Source: Azospirillum brasilense (lineage in GTDB: Bacteria; Pseudomonadota; Alphaproteobacteria; Azospirillales; Azospirillaceae). From it: 64,000 nt of DNA. Below, one piece after another: positions 8,976 to 17,405 of the stretch (position 1 is the first letter of the stretch; every line of letters starts with the position of its first letter). Where the stretch lies: contig NZ_VITI01000002.1 in assembly GCF_007827795.1 (NCBI RefSeq), positions 1 to 64,000 on the forward strand, given 5' to 3'. The translations under genes and the position numbers were made by a program. The notes beneath the pieces are model-generated. The model saw nothing but the letters and a program-made list of their open reading frames with translations, was not told the origin of the DNA and did not search any database.

Positions 8976-9452
8976 ATGGCGGTTGAGATCGAACGGCGTT
9001 TTCTGGTCCGGAGGGACATCCGCCCCCTGTGCCGAAACGGGCAGTCCATCGTCCAGGGCTATCTGCCGTCCGACGACGGCCGAACGGTGCGGGTCCGGGT
9101 GGCGGGGCCGGAGGCCACGCTGACCGTGAAAGGTCCCCGCCATGGTCTGTGCCGCGAAGAGGTCGAGCATGCGCTTCCCCTCGACCTCGCCTTGGGTCTG
9201 TTGCGCCACAGCTGCCGTGGTGGCTTGATCGAGAAGACCCGTTACCTCATCCAACACCATGGTCTCTGCTGGGAAGTCGACGTGTTCGGTGGCGAGAACG
9301 CCGGTCTGGTGATCGCCGAGGTCGAATTGTCCCATGCCGACCAGCTCGTTCCGCTTCCCGACTGGGTGGGGGCGGAGGTCACGCATCGGGCGGCCTACAG
9401 CAACTCCGCCCTGTCACTCAGCCCGATCCGCCGCTGGGTCGGCGCGGCCTGA
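8976..9452 (+). CDS. CYTH domain protein (triphosphate tunnel enzyme family)
   Basis: 158 residues forming one CYTH domain. It begins MAVEIERRFLV, the ExExK-type signature of the tunnel fold (Arg replaces the final Lys), followed by VRVRVAGPEATLTVKGP and VIAEVEL with the acidic metal-binding residues. Such proteins hydrolyse inorganic triphosphate or act as class IV adenylate cyclases; short stand-alone bacterial forms are mostly triphosphatases. The ATG at 8976 places the signature at the start as in family members. Confidence 0.88.
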   Translation: MAVEIERRFLVRRDIRPLCRNGQSIVQGYLPSDDGRTVRVRVAGPEATLTVKGPRHGLCREEVEHALPLDLALGLLRHSCRGGLIEKTRYLIQHHGLCWEVDVFGGENAGLVIAEVELSHADQLVPLPDWVGAEVTHRAAYSNSALSLSPIRRWVGAA

Positions 9453-9467
9453 CCCTATCTCTTGGTC

Positions 9468-9501
9468 AAAAAGAAGCCCCGATCCGAAGGGGGACCGGGG
9501 C
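9468..9501 (-). terminator. Intrinsic terminator on the minus strand
   Basis: Read on the minus strand, a 10-bp stem GCCCCGGTCC / GGATCGGGGC with one G-U pair and a 6-nt loop is followed by TTCTTTTT. On the plus strand the A/T run lies on the wrong side, so the element terminates minus-strand transcription. No minus-strand protein gene ends here; see the candidate RNA at 9468-9521. Confidence 0.7.
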
Positions 9502-9521
9502 CAAGGCTGCGTGGATGACTG
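9468..9521 (-). ncRNA. Candidate sigma-54-dependent small RNA (~54 nt)
   Basis: A consensus -24/-12 promoter on the minus strand (9547 to 9532) predicts a start near 9521. The transcript would run about 20 nt of single strand into the terminator hairpin and end near 9468. No start codon with ribosome binding site lies in it. Its terminator lies 16 bp beyond the stop codon of the plus-strand CYTH gene, so read-through would be antisense to that gene. Prediction rests on promoter plus terminator spacing only. Confidence 0.45.
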
Positions 9522-9531
9522 TGTGCAATGC

Positions 9532-9547
9532 AGCAATCCGCGTGCCA
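9532..9547 (-). promoter_or_regulatory. Consensus sigma-54 (-24/-12) promoter, minus strand
   Basis: The minus strand reads TGGCACGCGGATTGCT, matching TGGCACG-N4-TTGCW at every defined position, with the GG and GC elements at the correct spacing. No protein gene follows on that strand until 8776, beyond a terminator at 9501-9468. Confidence 0.65.
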
Positions 9548-9581
9548 GATTGTGGGGTGACTCCGGCGATGCGCCGAAGGA

Positions 9582-9607
9582 GGAACGCAGCCCAGCGCCG
9601 TCCTGTT
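9582..9607 (+). promoter_or_regulatory. EcfG-like promoter upstream of BON gene
   Basis: GGAAC at 9582-9586 is followed after 17 nt by TGTT at 9604-9607, one mismatch to the CGTT -10 element of EcfG promoters. It lies about 55 bp before the BON-domain gene, a type often belonging to the general stress regulon. Confidence 0.5.
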
Positions 9608-9662
9608 GAGAAAAGGGCCGTCCGGACGGGCGGCGGGCAACGGCGAACGGGAGTCTGACAGG

Positions 9663-10292
9663 ATGACCCAGTACGAGAACCGATGGAAGGACGAGGCCCG
9701 CAACGCGGAAGAGGACGACCGTCGCGACGTCCGCGACCGCAACGAATTTGGGCGCGGCGCCTACGGCGCAGGCGGTTATCCCCGGAGTGACTACGAAAGC
9801 GGCGGTTCCGGCGGGCGCGATCCCAGCCGTCGCTGGGGCAGCGATTGGGGCCACGCGGGGCGCGGATGGCATCGCGACGACCGTATGAGCAATGAGGGCC
9901 ATCGCGACGAGCCCATCGGCATGGCGCGGGAACGCAACTTCTGGGAGCAGGCGGGGGACGAAGTCGCTTCCTGGTTCGGCAACGACGACGCCGAACGCCG
10001 CCGCCAGGAGGACGAGCGGCGCGCCCAGTTCCGTGGGCGCGGCCCGCGGGGCTACACCCGGTCGGATGAGCGAATCCGCGACGACCTGAACGACCGGCTG
10101 ACCGAGGACCCCTATCTCGACGCCACGGACATCGCGGTATCCGTGTCGGCTGGGGAGGTCACGCTGGACGGAACGGTGGACGACCGCATGGCGAAACGCC
10201 GCGCCGAGGATCTGGCCGACGCCATATCCGGTGTCCGTCACGTCCAGAACAACCTGCGCCTTCGTGAATCGGGCGGTACGATGGCCTTCTGA
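9663..10292 (+). CDS. BON domain protein with SWFGNDDA motif
   Basis: 209 residues. A long Arg/Gly/Asp-rich, probably disordered region (1-95) contains NFWEQAGDEVASWFGNDDA at about 97-115, the SWFGND(D/E)AxxRR motif common to a family of alphaproteobacterial stress proteins. A C-terminal BON domain (about 140-203, DLNDRLTEDPYLDATDIAVS then GEVTLDGTVDD) follows, a fold thought to bind membranes or phospholipids. There is no signal peptide. The ATG at 9663 has a weak GGAG 10 nt upstream. The family often depends on EcfG. Confidence 0.88.
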   Translation: MTQYENRWKDEARNAEEDDRRDVRDRNEFGRGAYGAGGYPRSDYESGGSGGRDPSRRWGSDWGHAGRGWHRDDRMSNEGHRDEPIGMARERNFWEQAGDEVASWFGNDDAERRRQEDERRAQFRGRGPRGYTRSDERIRDDLNDRLTEDPYLDATDIAVSVSAGEVTLDGTVDDRMAKRRAEDLADAISGVRHVQNNLRLRESGGTMAF

Positions 10293-10334
10293 CCGTGGTC
10301 CTTAGGTACGTCTTGCCTCTGAGGCGCTGACGAA

Positions 10335-10364
10335 ACGCCCTCGCGCCGGCCGGAGCGGGGGCGT
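10335..10364. terminator. Hairpin between convergent genes
   Basis: ACGCCC (10335-10340) pairs with GGGCGT (10359-10364), and inner CGC/GCG pairs extend the stem. It sits midway between the BON gene and the convergent hemerythrin gene. It lacks a T tract and is only a moderate terminator candidate. Confidence 0.45.
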
Positions 10365-10376
10365 TCGCGCGTCCGT

Positions 10377-10799
10377 TCAATGCGCGGCGCCGCTGCCGGC
10401 GTCTTCGGCCATGAAGGGGCAGTATTGCTTGTCCACCGACTGGATGTGTTCGATGAACCACTCCTTCAGAAGCAGGATCAGGTCGATGCGCAGCATCATC
10501 TCGTTGCTGTCGTCATCGTCCAGGGTCAGCTTGTGCACCTCGTCGATGAAATAGCGGTGCGCAGCCCGGTGGGCGTCGAGGCCGGGATATCCCTGCTGCT
10601 CCATCAGCGCCTCCTCCCGCTTGAAATGCACGGTCGTGTATTCCTGCAAGCCCCCCAGCAGCCCGGACAGGCTGGCGCGATCCTTCTCCGCGATGCCGGC
10701 CTTCAGAAGCCGATTGAACATATCGAGCAATTTCCTGTGGTCGTCGTCGAGAACTTCGACGCCGACGCTCATCGATTTATCCCAGGCAACATGTTGCAT
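10377..10799 (-). CDS. Bacteriohemerythrin
   Basis: 140-residue four-helix O2-binding protein with a diiron site. All seven ligands are present at standard spacing: His21 (DDDHRKL), His58 and Glu62 (TTVHFKREE), His77 and His81 (DAHRAAH), His118 and Asp123 (WFIEHIQSVD). Single-domain bacterial hemerythrins bind O2 for storage, delivery to oxidases, or sensing; in a microaerophile this fits oxygen handling. It stands alone and convergent to the BON gene. Confidence 0.95.
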   Translation of the reverse strand: MQHVAWDKSMSVGVEVLDDDHRKLLDMFNRLLKAGIAEKDRASLSGLLGGLQEYTTVHFKREEALMEQQGYPGLDAHRAAHRYFIDEVHKLTLDDDDSNEMMLRIDLILLLKEWFIEHIQSVDKQYCPFMAEDAGSGAAH

Positions 10800-11019
10800 C
10801 GGATCAATCCTTCCAGAGGGCCGGGTCAGGCGAGTATAGGGGGCCGTAAATCTTGTATCGCGATGTTAAAACCGGCAACCACGGCGGCACAAGCGGCAAA
10901 AAACCGCAGGCCGGTGGTTGCGCCGCACCCTCCTGAGCTTGCGGGCCGTTAAATGATGTGCTTCCACGCGCGCCGTCCAGGCATTATGAAAATGCACGGG
11001 ATCTGCGGAGTTCGGGACG

Positions 11020-11826
11020 ATGGCGCTGCTGGACGATATTCTGGAAAAGAAGCGGGTTCTGGACGACGCCCGGCCCATGCCGTTGACGGTGGTCCGCGAT
11101 CTGGCCGACCGCTTCGAACGCGGACTGACCTCTGCCTGCCTCCTCGCGGAGGGGATCGAGCTGTCCCCCGAGGACATCCGCATGGTGCTGGACCGCGGCG
11201 CGGTTCTGCGCAGCCGTCCGGCCGAGCCGCAGCGCCTCGCGCTCAACCACCGCGCCGCACTGGAACTGATGGCCCGCCTGTCCTTCCAGGGCGGCGGGGT
11301 GGTGACGGAGCGCACCATCGCGGCTTTCCACGGCGTGCTGTACCAGGGGATCGACACGAACGCCGGGCGCTACCGGGAGGGCGCGCTCAAGGACGACGCC
11401 GGGGCCTCCCCCGATCCGGCGAAGGTGCGGGTGTCGATGTCGGCGCTGTCGGGCTGGCTGCGCCGGACGGAGCCGGGTCCGGAGGCCGCCTTCGAGGCGC
11501 ATCACCGGCTGATGAGCGTCCGCCCCTTCTTCCAGGGCAACGCCGCGACCGCGCTTCTGCTGTGCAACCTGATCCTGAACCGCGCCGGCTTCCCGCCGGT
11601 GGTGGTGACCGGGGAGGATCGCGAGATGTACACCGCGATGGTGGAGCGCGCCTGGTCGCTCGGTGACAAGACGCCGTTCCGCGACCTGATGATGCGCCTG
11701 CTCGACCGCAGCCTGAACCTGTGCCTGCGCAGCGCCGCACGCGCCCTCCGTGATTTCGATCCGGCCGACGAGGACGAGCACGGCCTTGGCGGCGACCATG
11801 AGGAAGGCTACGGCCGGCGTCTCTGA
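11020..11826 (+). CDS. Fic-domain-like protein with degenerate active site
   Basis: 268 residues with Fic/DOC architecture: an inhibitory-helix-like segment (LTSACLLAEGIELSPED), a substrate-flap region and the active-site helix region VRPFFQGNAATALLLCNLIL at 167-186. In active Fic proteins this reads HPFxxGNGRxxR; here the catalytic His is Arg168 and GNGR is GNAA. It is therefore unlikely to transfer AMP or phosphate by the normal mechanism. The reading frame is intact, so it may be a binding or regulatory protein. No antitoxin partner lies beside it. Confidence 0.75.
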   Translation: MALLDDILEKKRVLDDARPMPLTVVRDLADRFERGLTSACLLAEGIELSPEDIRMVLDRGAVLRSRPAEPQRLALNHRAALELMARLSFQGGGVVTERTIAAFHGVLYQGIDTNAGRYREGALKDDAGASPDPAKVRVSMSALSGWLRRTEPGPEAAFEAHHRLMSVRPFFQGNAATALLLCNLILNRAGFPPVVVTGEDREMYTAMVERAWSLGDKTPFRDLMMRLLDRSLNLCLRSAARALRDFDPADEDEHGLGGDHEEGYGRRL

Positions 11827-11839
11827 CGGGGCCGGACGC

Positions 11840-13528
11840 TCAGCCTTTGGCCGGCAGCAGCAGGCGGGACGGGCGGGCGCCGCCGCCGTGGATGAGCAGG
11901 GTGATCGGCTGCGCGTCGACCAGCCGGGTTTCGCCCGGCTCCGCCCCCGTCCCCGGATTGACGGGGTAGGCCGGGAAGCAGGACCCGGCGAGGCTGAGGC
12001 GCAGCGCGCTTCCGGCGGGCAGCGTCGCGCAGAGGGCGCGCAAGGCCACCGGCATGGGCCGCTGCTCGCCACCCGGCTCCACCCGCGCGTGGCCCTGACT
12101 CAGCGGCAGGACGCGCCCGTCCGGCAACACGGCGGACAGGACGGCGCTGACGTCGAAGGACGGGGCGTCGGCCTCCACCCAGATCTCCAGTGCGGCCAGA
12201 CCGGACAGCGTCAGTGGCGCCGTGAGCGGGGCTGTGTCGTAGACCGCGACGTCGGGGCGGGCGTCGACGGCGGCGCGATCGCGTGGGCCGGCGTCCGGCA
12301 CGGCGTGACCACCCACGGTGGGCACCGGATCGCGCGGGTCATGGACCAGCACGTCGAGGAACGCTTCGTTCGGAGCATCGTCGTGCAGGGCGCCGCCGCG
12401 CCGCGTGGCGAGTCCGTCGCTCGACAGATGCAGAGGCTGTGCGGCGGGCGGCAGGGCCGGCAGGTCGCGCCAGCGGCGTTCCAGAACGTCGAACAGACGG
12501 ATCGGGCCGCCGCGCTCCGCGCCGTTCATCTCCCCTTTCAGAAAGCGCTCGAACCAGCCGAGTTGCAGGGCGTCGAAGGACGGCACGTCGAACGGCGCCC
12601 GGTCGTCACCGTGGGATTTGTCGGTCCGGGGGGCACGCGCGACGCCGTGCCGGTCCCACGGGCCGACCAGCAGGCGGACGGTGCCGTCGCTGCCGGCGGT
12701 CAGAGCCTCGTGCGCCGCAAGCGTGCCGGTCAGGCGCGGGTCGTACCAGCCGCCGATCTGGAGGACGGACACTTCCCCGACGCCGCCGGACAGGGCGTGG
12801 CGGGGAGTTAGGTCGTCCCAGCTTCCGCCAGGGCCGGGCGTGGTCAGCCAGTCGTCGTAATGGCAGTGGCGCGCGTATTCCCGCAGCACCCGCGGGCGCG
12901 ACGGAATCTCGTCGTCCAGCGGCAGGCTGCGGATCGCTTCCAGAAGCGCGCGGTAGGCCGCGCCATCCTCCAGCCGGCGGGCGGACTCCCCCGCGCAGCG
13001 CAGCGCCCAATCCATCGCGTCGGCCAGCCGGAAGGCGCCGCCCTCCGTCGCCCAGTCGGTGAACACGTCCCAACCGGCCAGCGCCGGAACCACCGCGCGC
13101 AGCGCCGCGGGACGTTCGGCCAAGGCCAGAAGCTGCGCCATTCCGGCGTAGCCGCTGCCGTACATGCCGACCGTTCCGTTGGAGCCGGGCAGGGACGCCG
13201 CCCAGGCCACCGCGTCGGCGCCGTCCTCGCGTTCCGCCTCGAAGGGACGGAAACGGCCCTCCGACGTGCCGCGCCCGCGCACGTCCTGCACCACCACCAC
13301 ATAACCGCGCGCGGCGTACCAGCGCGGATGCGCGTAATGGCTGGTCATCGCCGTGCGCCGCCCGCAGGCCAGACGCAGCAGCAGGGCGGGCCAGGGGCCG
13401 ACCCCGTCGGGACGGTAGAGGTCGGCGTCCAGCCGCACACCGTCGCGCGTCCGCATGGAAACGGTTTCGGGAGGCCGGACGGCCAGAAGAGGCGGCTGTT
13501 CGAGAATCACCGGGGCCATATGGGTCAT
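11840..13528 (-). CDS. CocE/NonD-family hydrolase with altered nucleophile site
   Basis: 562 residues: an N-terminal alpha/beta-hydrolase domain with the CocE features YVVVVQDVRGRGTSEGRF, a helical cap, and a C-terminal jelly-roll (LSGLAALEIWVEADAPSF onward) typical of X-Pro dipeptidyl-peptidase-like esterases. GGWYDPR and GPWDRHG carry the expected Asp and His. The nucleophile elbow, normally GxSYxG, reads GMYGSGYAG: Gly126 stands where the catalytic Ser is expected, with Ser125 one position early. It may be inactive or use a shifted Ser. There is no signal peptide. Confidence 0.85.
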   Translation of the reverse strand: MTHMAPVILEQPPLLAVRPPETVSMRTRDGVRLDADLYRPDGVGPWPALLLRLACGRRTAMTSHYAHPRWYAARGYVVVVQDVRGRGTSEGRFRPFEAEREDGADAVAWAASLPGSNGTVGMYGSGYAGMAQLLALAERPAALRAVVPALAGWDVFTDWATEGGAFRLADAMDWALRCAGESARRLEDGAAYRALLEAIRSLPLDDEIPSRPRVLREYARHCHYDDWLTTPGPGGSWDDLTPRHALSGGVGEVSVLQIGGWYDPRLTGTLAAHEALTAGSDGTVRLLVGPWDRHGVARAPRTDKSHGDDRAPFDVPSFDALQLGWFERFLKGEMNGAERGGPIRLFDVLERRWRDLPALPPAAQPLHLSSDGLATRRGGALHDDAPNEAFLDVLVHDPRDPVPTVGGHAVPDAGPRDRAAVDARPDVAVYDTAPLTAPLTLSGLAALEIWVEADAPSFDVSAVLSAVLPDGRVLPLSQGHARVEPGGEQRPMPVALRALCATLPAGSALRLSLAGSCFPAYPVNPGTGAEPGETRLVDAQPITLLIHGGGARPSRLLLPAKG

Positions 13529-13593
13529 GGGGCGCCCTGCCGAGCAACTGTGACCGGCAACTCTCGCAAGCGCTGTGCCATGACCTGATCAAA

Positions 13594-13725
13594 CCCTCTC
13601 TCCCCTGGGGAGAGGGCTGGGTGAGGGGGGATACGCCCGGCAGGGCGGAGAAAAAGCGCTCGTCTTGCGACGCGGACCGCCTTCGGCGCCCCCTCATCCT
13701 GACCTTCTCCCCAGAGGGGAGAAGG
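13594..13725. repeat. Pair of GAGAGG/CCTCTC intergenic palindromes
   Basis: CTCTCCCCTGGGGAGAG lies at 13596-13612, within CCCTC...GAGGG (13594-13616). A second palindrome CCTTCTCC...GGAGAAGG is at 13703-13725. They flank about 85 bp of non-coding DNA between CocE and apt and resemble the palindromes at 2524-2584. This is a REP-like dispersed repeat; a role in termination is possible. Confidence 0.6.
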
Positions 13726-13783
13726 AACTGAGTCGCACCGCTTCCGCACAAACGATAGGCGGACGCCTTTTTGAAAGGCGCTT

Positions 13784-14311
13784 TTATGAATCGTAGCTCA
13801 ACAGCGAGACGCTGGGCACGTCCAGCTTGTCGCGGCCGTTGAGGAAGGTCAGCTCGACCAGGAAGGCGGCGGCGCGGACGTCGGCGCCGACGCGGCGCAG
13901 CAGGCTGATCGCCGCAGCCATGGTGCCGCCGGTCGCCAGCAGGTCGTCCAGCACGACCACGCGCTGGCCGGGCTTCACGGCGTCGGCCTGAACCTCGATG
14001 GTGTCGGTGCCGTATTCCAGGTCATAGGAATGGGCGACCTTGTCGCCGGGCAGCTTGCCGTGCTTGCGCACCATGATGAAGCCGGTGCCGAGCGCCAGGG
14101 CCAGCGGGGCGGCGATCAGGAAGCCGCGGGACTCGATGCCCACCACCAGGTCCGGCTTATGCGGGCGCAGCGCTTCGGCCAGCTGGTCAACCGCCTCTTT
14201 CCACGCCTCGGCGTGAGCCAGCAGCGGGGAGATGTCGTAGAAGAGGATGCCGGGCTTGGGGAAGTCGGCGATGCCGCGGATGTGGTTCTTCAGGTCGATG
14301 GGGTTCGGCAT
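13784..14311 (-). CDS. apt: Adenine phosphoribosyltransferase
   Basis: 175 residues. It salvages adenine with PRPP to AMP in the cytosol. It shows [16 protein letters not shown], the substrate-specific N-terminus, [16 protein letters not shown], and the PRPP-binding loop [14 protein letters not shown]. The ATG at 14311 begins [12 protein letters not shown], the normal start; the open frame upstream is unrelated. It is divergent from the Mla-type operon. Confidence 0.96.
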   Translation of the reverse strand: MPNPIDLKNHIRGIADFPKPGILFYDISPLLAHAEAWKEAVDQLAEALRPHKPDLVVGIESRGFLIAAPLALALGTGFIMVRKHGKLPGDKVAHSYDLEYGTDTIEVQADAVKPGQRVVVLDDLLATGGTMAAAISLLRRVGADVRAAAFLVELTFLNGRDKLDVPSVSLLSYDS

Positions 14312-14498
14312 GGTGAATAGGTTCCTGTGCAACGGCGGCGCCATACTATCGGCGCGGACCTCCGCGTGCAAACCACCGCTGTGCGGCTGTTTTTCCCCGG
14401 CTTGAGGTTGACCATCGGGGGGGCTTGCGGCCAAGTTCCTCCCCACAAGCATGAGCATCGCCGCAGGACGGCACCGGATGGAAAGGGCAGGACGGGGC

Positions 14499-15635
14499 AT
14501 GGCGCGCGAACGGGCGTGGTTGGAATCGTCGCGCGCCGGCGACGGCGAGTGGCGGCTGACGGCTCTCGGCCATTGGGACCTGAAGGCCGCCGGGGACCTG
14601 TCGGGCACGCTCGACCGCTTCGCGCTGGACGGCGGCGGGGCGGTCAGCCTCGACCTGTCGCGGCTGGACGCCATGGACACGGTGGGTGCCTATCTGCTGT
14701 CCACGCTGTCCGACCGGCTGAAGGCGGCGGGCCATGGCGTCGATCTGTCCGCCATCCGGCCGGAGCACGCCGCCCTGTTCGACGCCGTGCGCGAGGTCGG
14801 CCCCCCGCCGGTCGAGCGGGCGGAGACCCACCACCCCATCCTCGACATGCTGGAGCGCACCGGGCGCACCGCCGTCGACGGGCTGCGCGAGGGGCGGGAC
14901 CTGCTGTCCTTCCTCGGCCTCATCACCATCACCTTCGGGCGGCTGATCGTGAATCCGCGGCGGCTGCGCTTCCGCTCGGTGATGTTCCACATCGAGCAGA
15001 CCGGGCTGAACGCCCTGCCGATCCTCGGGTTGCTGTCCTTCCTGATCGGCGTGGTGCTGGCCTTCCAGGGAGCAGACCAGCTCCGCCGCTTCGGGGCGGA
15101 GCTGTTCGTGGTCAACCTGCTGGGCGTGTCCATCCTGCGCGAGATCGGCATCCTGATGACCGCCATCATCGTGGCGGGCCGCTCCGGCTCCGCCTTCACC
15201 GCGCAGATCGGCACCATGAAGGTGAACCAGGAGGTGGACGCCATCAGCACGCTGGGGCTGGACGTCGTGGAGCTTCTGGTGGTGCCGCGCGCGCTGGCCC
15301 TGATGATCACCCTGCCGCTGCTGGCCTTCTACGCCGACATCATGGGGCTGTTCGGCGGTGCGGTGATGAGCTACGCGACGCTGGACATCACCTTCGGGCA
15401 GTTCATCCGCCAGCTTCACGGCGCCGTCACCCTGCCGCATTTCGTGGTTGGACTGGTGAAGGCGCCGGTCTTCGCGCTGGTGATCGCCATGGTCGGCTGT
15501 TACGAGGGGCTGAAGGTCTCCGGCAGCGCCGAGAGCGTGGGCACGCTGACGACCAAGTCGGTGGTGGAGTCCATCTTCCTGGTGATCGTCCTGGACGCGG
15601 TCTTCTCCGTCCTGTTCTCCTTCCTCAGGCTGTGA
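14499..15635 (+). CDS. STAS-domain MlaE-type ABC permease
   Basis: 378 residues. An N-terminal STAS-like domain ([19 protein letters not shown] to about residue 100) precedes an MlaE permease domain with about five membrane helices and conserved motifs ([39 protein letters not shown]). It is the inner-membrane subunit of an MCE lipid transporter that keeps phospholipid asymmetry or moves lipids across the envelope. The STAS fusion is common in Alphaproteobacteria. ATGs at 14451 and 14478 are possible alternative starts. First gene of a four-gene operon. Confidence 0.93.
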   Translation: MARERAWLESSRAGDGEWRLTALGHWDLKAAGDLSGTLDRFALDGGGAVSLDLSRLDAMDTVGAYLLSTLSDRLKAAGHGVDLSAIRPEHAALFDAVREVGPPPVERAETHHPILDMLERTGRTAVDGLREGRDLLSFLGLITITFGRLIVNPRRLRFRSVMFHIEQTGLNALPILGLLSFLIGVVLAFQGADQLRRFGAELFVVNLLGVSILREIGILMTAIIVAGRSGSAFTAQIGTMKVNQEVDAISTLGLDVVELLVVPRALALMITLPLLAFYADIMGLFGGAVMSYATLDITFGQFIRQLHGAVTLPHFVVGLVKAPVFALVIAMVGCYEGLKVSGSAESVGTLTTKSVVESIFLVIVLDAVFSVLFSFLRL

Positions 15636-15641
15636 GGGGCC

Positions 15642-16436
15642 GTGGCGCCGTTTGACGACACACAACCGGATGCGCAGGACGCGGTGATCCGCGTGCGTGG
15701 GCTGGTCACGCGCTTCGGCCCGCAGGTGGTCCATGACGGGCTCGACCTCGACGTGCGGCGGGGGGAGGTGCTGGGCGTGGTCGGCGGCTCCGGCACCGGC
15801 AAGTCGGTCCTGCTCAAGGAGATCCTCGGCCTGATCCGCCCGGCGGACGGCCGGATCGAGCTGCTGGGCCGCGACACCGCCGACCTGCCGGAGGCGGAGC
15901 GGGTGGCGCTCCAGGCGCGCACCGGCGTGCTGTTCCAGAACGGCGCGCTGTTCAGCTCGATGACCGTGGCGCAGAACGTCATGGTCCCGCTGCGCGAGCA
16001 CACCGACCTCCCGGCGGCGCTGGCGGCGGAGATCGCGCGGGTGAAGATCGCCATGTCCGGCCTGCCGCCCAACGCCGGGGCGAAGTTCCCGTCGGAACTG
16101 TCGGGCGGCATGATCAAGCGTGCCGGGCTGGCCCGCGCGCTGGCGCTCGACCCCGACATCCTGTTCCTGGACGAGCCGACCGCCGGGCTTGACCCTATCG
16201 GCGCCGCCGCCTTCGACCAGCTGATCCGCAACCTGCAGCGCAGCCTGGGGTTGACCGTCTTCATGGTCACCCACGACCTGGACAGCCTGACCTCCATCTG
16301 CGACCGCATCGCCGTGCTGGTGGACAAGAAGATCCGCGTGGGCACGCTGGAGGAGCATCTCCGGGACTCGCATCCCTGGATTCACGACTATTTCCACGGA
16401 CCGCGCGGCCGCGCCGCGCGCCATGCAGAAAGCTGA
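15642..16436 (+). CDS. MlaF-type ABC transporter ATPase
   Basis: 264 residues. It powers the MCE lipid transporter. Walker A is GGSGTGKS, the signature is LSGGMIKRAGLARAL, Walker B is ILFLDEPTAGLDP, and the H-loop is FMVTHD. It starts with GTG at 15642, 7 bp after the permease stop. SGGM in place of SGGQ is typical of MlaF proteins. Confidence 0.95.
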   Translation: MAPFDDTQPDAQDAVIRVRGLVTRFGPQVVHDGLDLDVRRGEVLGVVGGSGTGKSVLLKEILGLIRPADGRIELLGRDTADLPEAERVALQARTGVLFQNGALFSSMTVAQNVMVPLREHTDLPAALAAEIARVKIAMSGLPPNAGAKFPSELSGGMIKRAGLARALALDPDILFLDEPTAGLDPIGAAAFDQLIRNLQRSLGLTVFMVTHDLDSLTSICDRIAVLVDKKIRVGTLEEHLRDSHPWIHDYFHGPRGRAARHAES

Positions 16437-16445
16437 CCGGACGCC

Positions 16446-17405
16446 ATGGAAACCCGCACCAGCTACATCCTCGTGGGCAGCTTCGTGTTGGCCTTGCTGG
16501 CCGGACTGTTCGTCTTCACCGTCTGGGTCGCCAAGATCCAGCTGGAGGAGACGCGCCAGCCCTATTACATCTATTTCACCGGCTCGGTGACCGGCCTTCA
16601 GGAAGGCAGCCCGGTGCGCTACCGCGGCATTCCCGTGGGCACCGCGACCGACATCCGCCTGGACCCCAACGACGTCAGCCGCGTGCGCGTGCGGATCGAG
16701 GTGCAGGAAGGCACGCCGATCAAGACCGATTCCATCGCCTCGCTGGAGGTGCAGGGAATCACCGGCGGCGCCTATGTGCAGATTTCCGGCGGCACGGAGA
16801 TGAGCGAGCTTCTGCGCACCGCGCATGACGGCGGCATACCGGTGATCCCGTCGCGCCCCTCCTCCCTGACGGTGTTCGTCGACGCCGCCCCGCAGCTTCT
16901 GAACCGCGCGCTGGACCTGACCAACCGGGTGGCCGACCTGCTGACCCCGCAGAACCAGGCGGCCATCGCGGAGATCCTGGCGAACACGCGAACGTTGACC
17001 GGCGAGCTGGCCCGCGCCAGCCATGGGCTGGACGGCACGCTCGCCCAGGCCAACCGCACGCTCCAGGGATTCGAGACGGTCGGCCCGCAGCTTGGCCAGA
17101 CGATGGAGCAGGCGCAGCGCACGCTGGCCGCGGTGGAGAGCGGCACGAAGACCCTGACGGGCGACCTGCACACGCTGGCCGGATCGCTGAACAAGACCGC
17201 CACCCAGCTCAACGCCATGATCGGGGAAAACCGCGGGGCGATCCGCGACTTCACCGGCGGCGGGCTGTATGAGTTGACCTTGCTTATCTCGCAGTTGCGC
17301 GACCTGTCGGGGCAACTGTCCCGCGTCGTGACGCGGATCGAGAACGACCCGTCGAACTTCCTGTTCGGCGGAACCCGCCAGGGCGTGGAGGTGCGTGGAC
17401 GATGA
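16446..17405 (+). CDS. MCE (MlaD-like) lipid-binding protein
   Basis: 319 residues with one N-terminal membrane helix (YILVGSFVLALLAGLFVFTV), one MCE domain (about 40-120, VTGLQEGSPVRYRGIPVGTA) and a long helical C-terminal region (150-300) rich in Gln, Thr and Leu. It is anchored in the inner membrane and faces the periplasm, where MCE rings carry lipid. The helical tail is longer than in E. coli MlaD and may extend a tunnel. It overlaps the next gene by 4 bp. Confidence 0.93.
   Translation: METRTSYILVGSFVLALLAGLFVFTVWVAKIQLEETRQPYYIYFTGSVTGLQEGSPVRYRGIPVGTATDIRLDPNDVSRVRVRIEVQEGTPIKTDSIASLEVQGITGGAYVQISGGTEMSELLRTAHDGGIPVIPSRPSSLTVFVDAAPQLLNRALDLTNRVADLLTPQNQAAIAEILANTRTLTGELARASHGLDGTLAQANRTLQGFETVGPQLGQTMEQAQRTLAAVESGTKTLTGDLHTLAGSLNKTATQLNAMIGENRGAIRDFTGGGLYELTLLISQLRDLSGQLSRVVTRIENDPSNFLFGGTRQGVEVRGR

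Noticed and set aside
8340-9386. Long minus-strand frame covering DUF3309 and CYTH genes
   Set aside because: Conflicts with two recognisable families on the plus strand and has no recognisable domain.
10787-10798. Palindrome GCAACATGTTGC over the hemerythrin start codon
   Set aside because: It consists of the start codon and flanking codons; no further operator-like sequence around, so likely coincidence.
13594-13725. Considered as a CRISPR or tandem array
   Set aside because: Only two different palindromes with no regular spacers; fits REP-like intergenic palindromes.
14346-17315. A 989-codon open frame on the minus strand across the Mla-type operon
   Set aside because: It is opposite four well-supported genes, has His/Gln/Arg-rich shadow composition and no domain; a product of high GC.
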